Assembly: GCA_005879675.1 (NCBI GenBank)
Contig: VBJE01000199.1
Location: 1 to 7,261 of the forward strand
Direction: 5' to 3'
Source: Chloroflexota bacterium
Lineage (GTDB): Bacteria; Chloroflexota; Dormibacteria; Dormibacterales; Dormibacteraceae
DNA: 7,261 bases
The notes under the pieces were generated by a model, which did no database searches, was not told the DNA's origin, and saw nothing but the letters and a program-made list of their open reading frames with translations. A program made the translations under genes and the position numbers. Positions 6,163-7,261 of the stretch are shown in pieces (the first letter of the stretch is position 1; each line of letters opens with the position of its first letter).

Positions 6163-6495
6163 TCACTGCCACAACACCATGCGCGTCGCCCAGACAGCCG
6201 CCGCGAAGACCGCTATCAGCAGCAGCGCGAAAAGGGCGATCGACCAGTCATAGAGGCCCGCCGGCCCGCCATTGATCAGCCACAGCAAGCTCACCGCGAC
6301 GGTGACGAGGCTCAGCGCGAAGGTCGCCAGGAGCGCGGTGCCGCTGATTCGGTACGGCGTGACCACTCCGGCCGGCACTCCCCCCGGGTAGGACTGGTAG
6401 GACGCGATGATCACGCCGAGGAAGACGAGGACGAAGCCGCCGAGCGCGGCCGAGGAGCCGAGGACGGCGATGACGACGTCTTTGGGCTCGATCAA
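6163..6495 (-). CDS. Small integral membrane protein with three predicted helices
   Basis: About 110 residues from a TTG at 6495 (TTG-ATC-GAG-CCC) to TGA at 6163. Three hydrophobic segments are plain: about 7-31 (VVIAVLGSSAALGGFVLVFL), 50-74 (TALLATFALSLVTVAVSLLW) and 84-104 (WSIALFALLLIAVFAAAVWA). A polar loop (SYQSYPGGVPAGVVTPYRIS) separates the first two. No known family is recognised. Frame sequence upstream of 6495 crosses a terminator and reads as non-protein, so it is excluded. GGCGGG lies two bases before the TTG, a poor spacing, so the start is the weakest point. First gene of a three-gene cluster with the 97- and 52-residue proteins, spaced by four and then about two bases. Regulation may involve the terminator just upstream. 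Confidence 0.65.
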   Translation of the reverse strand: MIEPKDVVIAVLGSSAALGGFVLVFLGVIIASYQSYPGGVPAGVVTPYRISGTALLATFALSLVTVAVSLLWLINGGPAGLYDWSIALFALLLIAVFAAAVWATRMVLWQ

Positions 6496-6501
6496 GACCC
6501 G

Positions 6502-6538
6502 CCAAGAATAAAGAAGGCCCGGTGACCCGGGCCTTCTT
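6502..6538 (-). terminator. Rho-independent terminator of the HExxE-protein gene
   Basis: A perfect 12-bp stem (6511-6522 with 6527-6538) closes a four-base loop and is followed on the minus strand by TATTCTT, giving a T-rich tail (TTCTTTATTCTT). This is a classic intrinsic terminator for the gene ending at 6570. On the plus strand no T-run follows. It ends only about seven bases before the TTG of the membrane-protein gene. A smaller perfect GGGGC/GCCCC hairpin (6542-6555) stands just before it. Confidence 0.85.
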
Positions 6539-6569
6539 GTCGGGGCTTGCGCCCCACCCCTGATTTCCG

Positions 6570-7261
6570 TCAGGCGGAACAGCCTGTGGCCGGATGCTGG
6601 AAGACCGAGACTCCGCCGGCGTTCACGACTCGGTTCAGGCTGCCCATGAATGTGTACCGCCCGCCCTGGGTCTCCGGCGTCGACCGCATGAACCACGGGA
6701 GCAGCACCTGGTCAGACGCGTGGTACACGTGCTCGCTGAACTTGTTCTCGTCGTAGCGGTGCTTGCCGACTACAAAACCGAGGCCGACCACTGGATCGCC
6801 GGTCTCGAGCTCGGTGCTGCAGCCGTACTGGCTCGCCCGGTCGACGAACCATTCCTGGACGGAGTTGTTGGCGAATGGGTTCACGGCCCATTCGACGATC
6901 TCGTGGCTCAGGGAGTGGATGTCCTGCATCGCCCACATCCTGGTCCGGGTGAAGAAACCGGAAGACAACCACGACCCCCACACGAACGTCTGGATCGGCT
7001 GATTGCCGTTGCCGCTCACGGGGCCGTTGCCGTGGCCGGTCGCCGGACCCGCGCCATGGGCGCCGGTCACGACATTCATCAAGTTGCCGCCGCTGAAGAG
7101 CATCACGTCATAGGTGATGAACAACGCCAGTCGGGTGGGCTCGAGGTAATCGAGCCGCCCGAGCTGGTTCTGGATCCGGGTCCGGAACCACGTGGCCTCT
7201 ATGTCCGCGTACGTGACCATGGCTGGGCTGGTCAGAGTCGTGCCCTTAGAGCTCGGAACGT
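6570..7261 (-). CDS. Secreted metallopeptidase-like protein (SHEIVEW), 5' end cut
   Basis: At least 229 residues are open to the right edge. An ATG occurs at 7220, but in-frame codons continue upstream (Val-Pro-Ser-Ser-Lys-Gly-Thr-Thr...) so the gene probably starts outside the window. Numbered from that ATG, the core is DIHSLSHEIVEWAVNPFANN (100-119), with H106, E107 and E110, an HExxE zinc-metallopeptidase-like motif. QYGCSTELETGDPVVGLGF (131-149) and YTFMGSL (189-195) follow. The SHE..EW.NDPF...QYGC..LE.GDP pattern is known to me from uncharacterised secreted proteins of soil bacteria. Whether it is catalytic is unproven, since a third zinc ligand is uncertain. Residues 53-73 are a Gly/Asn/His-rich insert. 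Ends at TGA 6570, then a terminator. Confidence 0.7.
   Translation of the reverse strand, partial: VPSSKGTTLTSPAMVTYADIEATWFRTRIQNQLGRLDYLEPTRLALFITYDVMLFSGGNLMNVVTGAHGAGPATGHGNGPVSGNGNQPIQTFVWGSWLSSGFFTRTRMWAMQDIHSLSHEIVEWAVNPFANNSVQEWFVDRASQYGCSTELETGDPVVGLGFVVGKHRYDENKFSEHVYHASDQVLLPWFMRSTPETQGGRYTFMGSLNRVVNAGGVSVFQHPATGCSA

Noticed and set aside
1..7261. tRNA or rRNA genes, CRISPR array, insertion sequence or phage attachment site
   Set aside because: No direct-repeat array, transposase-like frame, terminal inverted repeats or tRNA-like cloverleaf was noticed on either strand.

Overview
The window is a G+C-rich (roughly two-thirds by eye), densely packed bacterial chromosome segment with short intergenic gaps, stop/start overlaps, GTG and TTG starts and likely leaderless transcripts. 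A mycothiol-dependent maleylpyruvate isomerase-type (MDMPI) enzyme, a PcpA/MhqO-type ring-cleaving dioxygenase and a secreted HExxE protein suggest a soil-type high-GC lineage such as Actinomycetota, Chloroflexota or Dormibacterota. The sequence alone does not settle which. No rRNA, tRNA, CRISPR array or transposase was seen.

Layout. Positions 1-27 (minus) hold the first nine codons of a gene running off the left edge, preceded by a recognisable promoter. Positions 157-609 (minus) encode a short, apparently defective GNAT acetyltransferase. Next comes a strong hairpin plus a second palindrome (675-731), the probable 3' end of the main operon. That operon runs leftward from 4715 to 747 in four genes: a PaaK-type CoA ligase, a citryl-CoA-lyase/citrate-synthase-like protein, a PcpA/MhqO-type ring-cleaving dioxygenase and an MDMPI-like DinB-fold enzyme. 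The first three are joined by a 4-bp overlap and a 1-bp gap. Diverging from the operon at 4742 is a stand-alone MetE-type methyltransferase gene. It is broken into two overlapping reading frames by an apparent loss of about 25 codons near 5185.

Convergent with it is a minus-strand cluster (6495 to 5704): a three-helix membrane protein, a 97-residue protein and a 52-residue basic protein, all unrecognised. A clear Rho-independent terminator (6502-6538) lies directly in front of this cluster and ends the last gene, the C-terminal part of a secreted metallopeptidase-like protein (SHEIVEW) that enters from the right edge.

Working together. The four-gene operon looks catabolic. An aromatic diol is probably opened by the dioxygenase, an acid is activated by the ligase, and a citryl-CoA-like thioester may be cleaved by the lyase homologue, with the MDMPI-like enzyme handling an isomerisation or thiol-dependent step. 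The reaction order and the substrate are inference. The lyase homologue lacks the usual catalytic Asp, and the MDMPI-like protein has Asp for Glu at its metal site, so neither should be assumed to do the textbook reaction.
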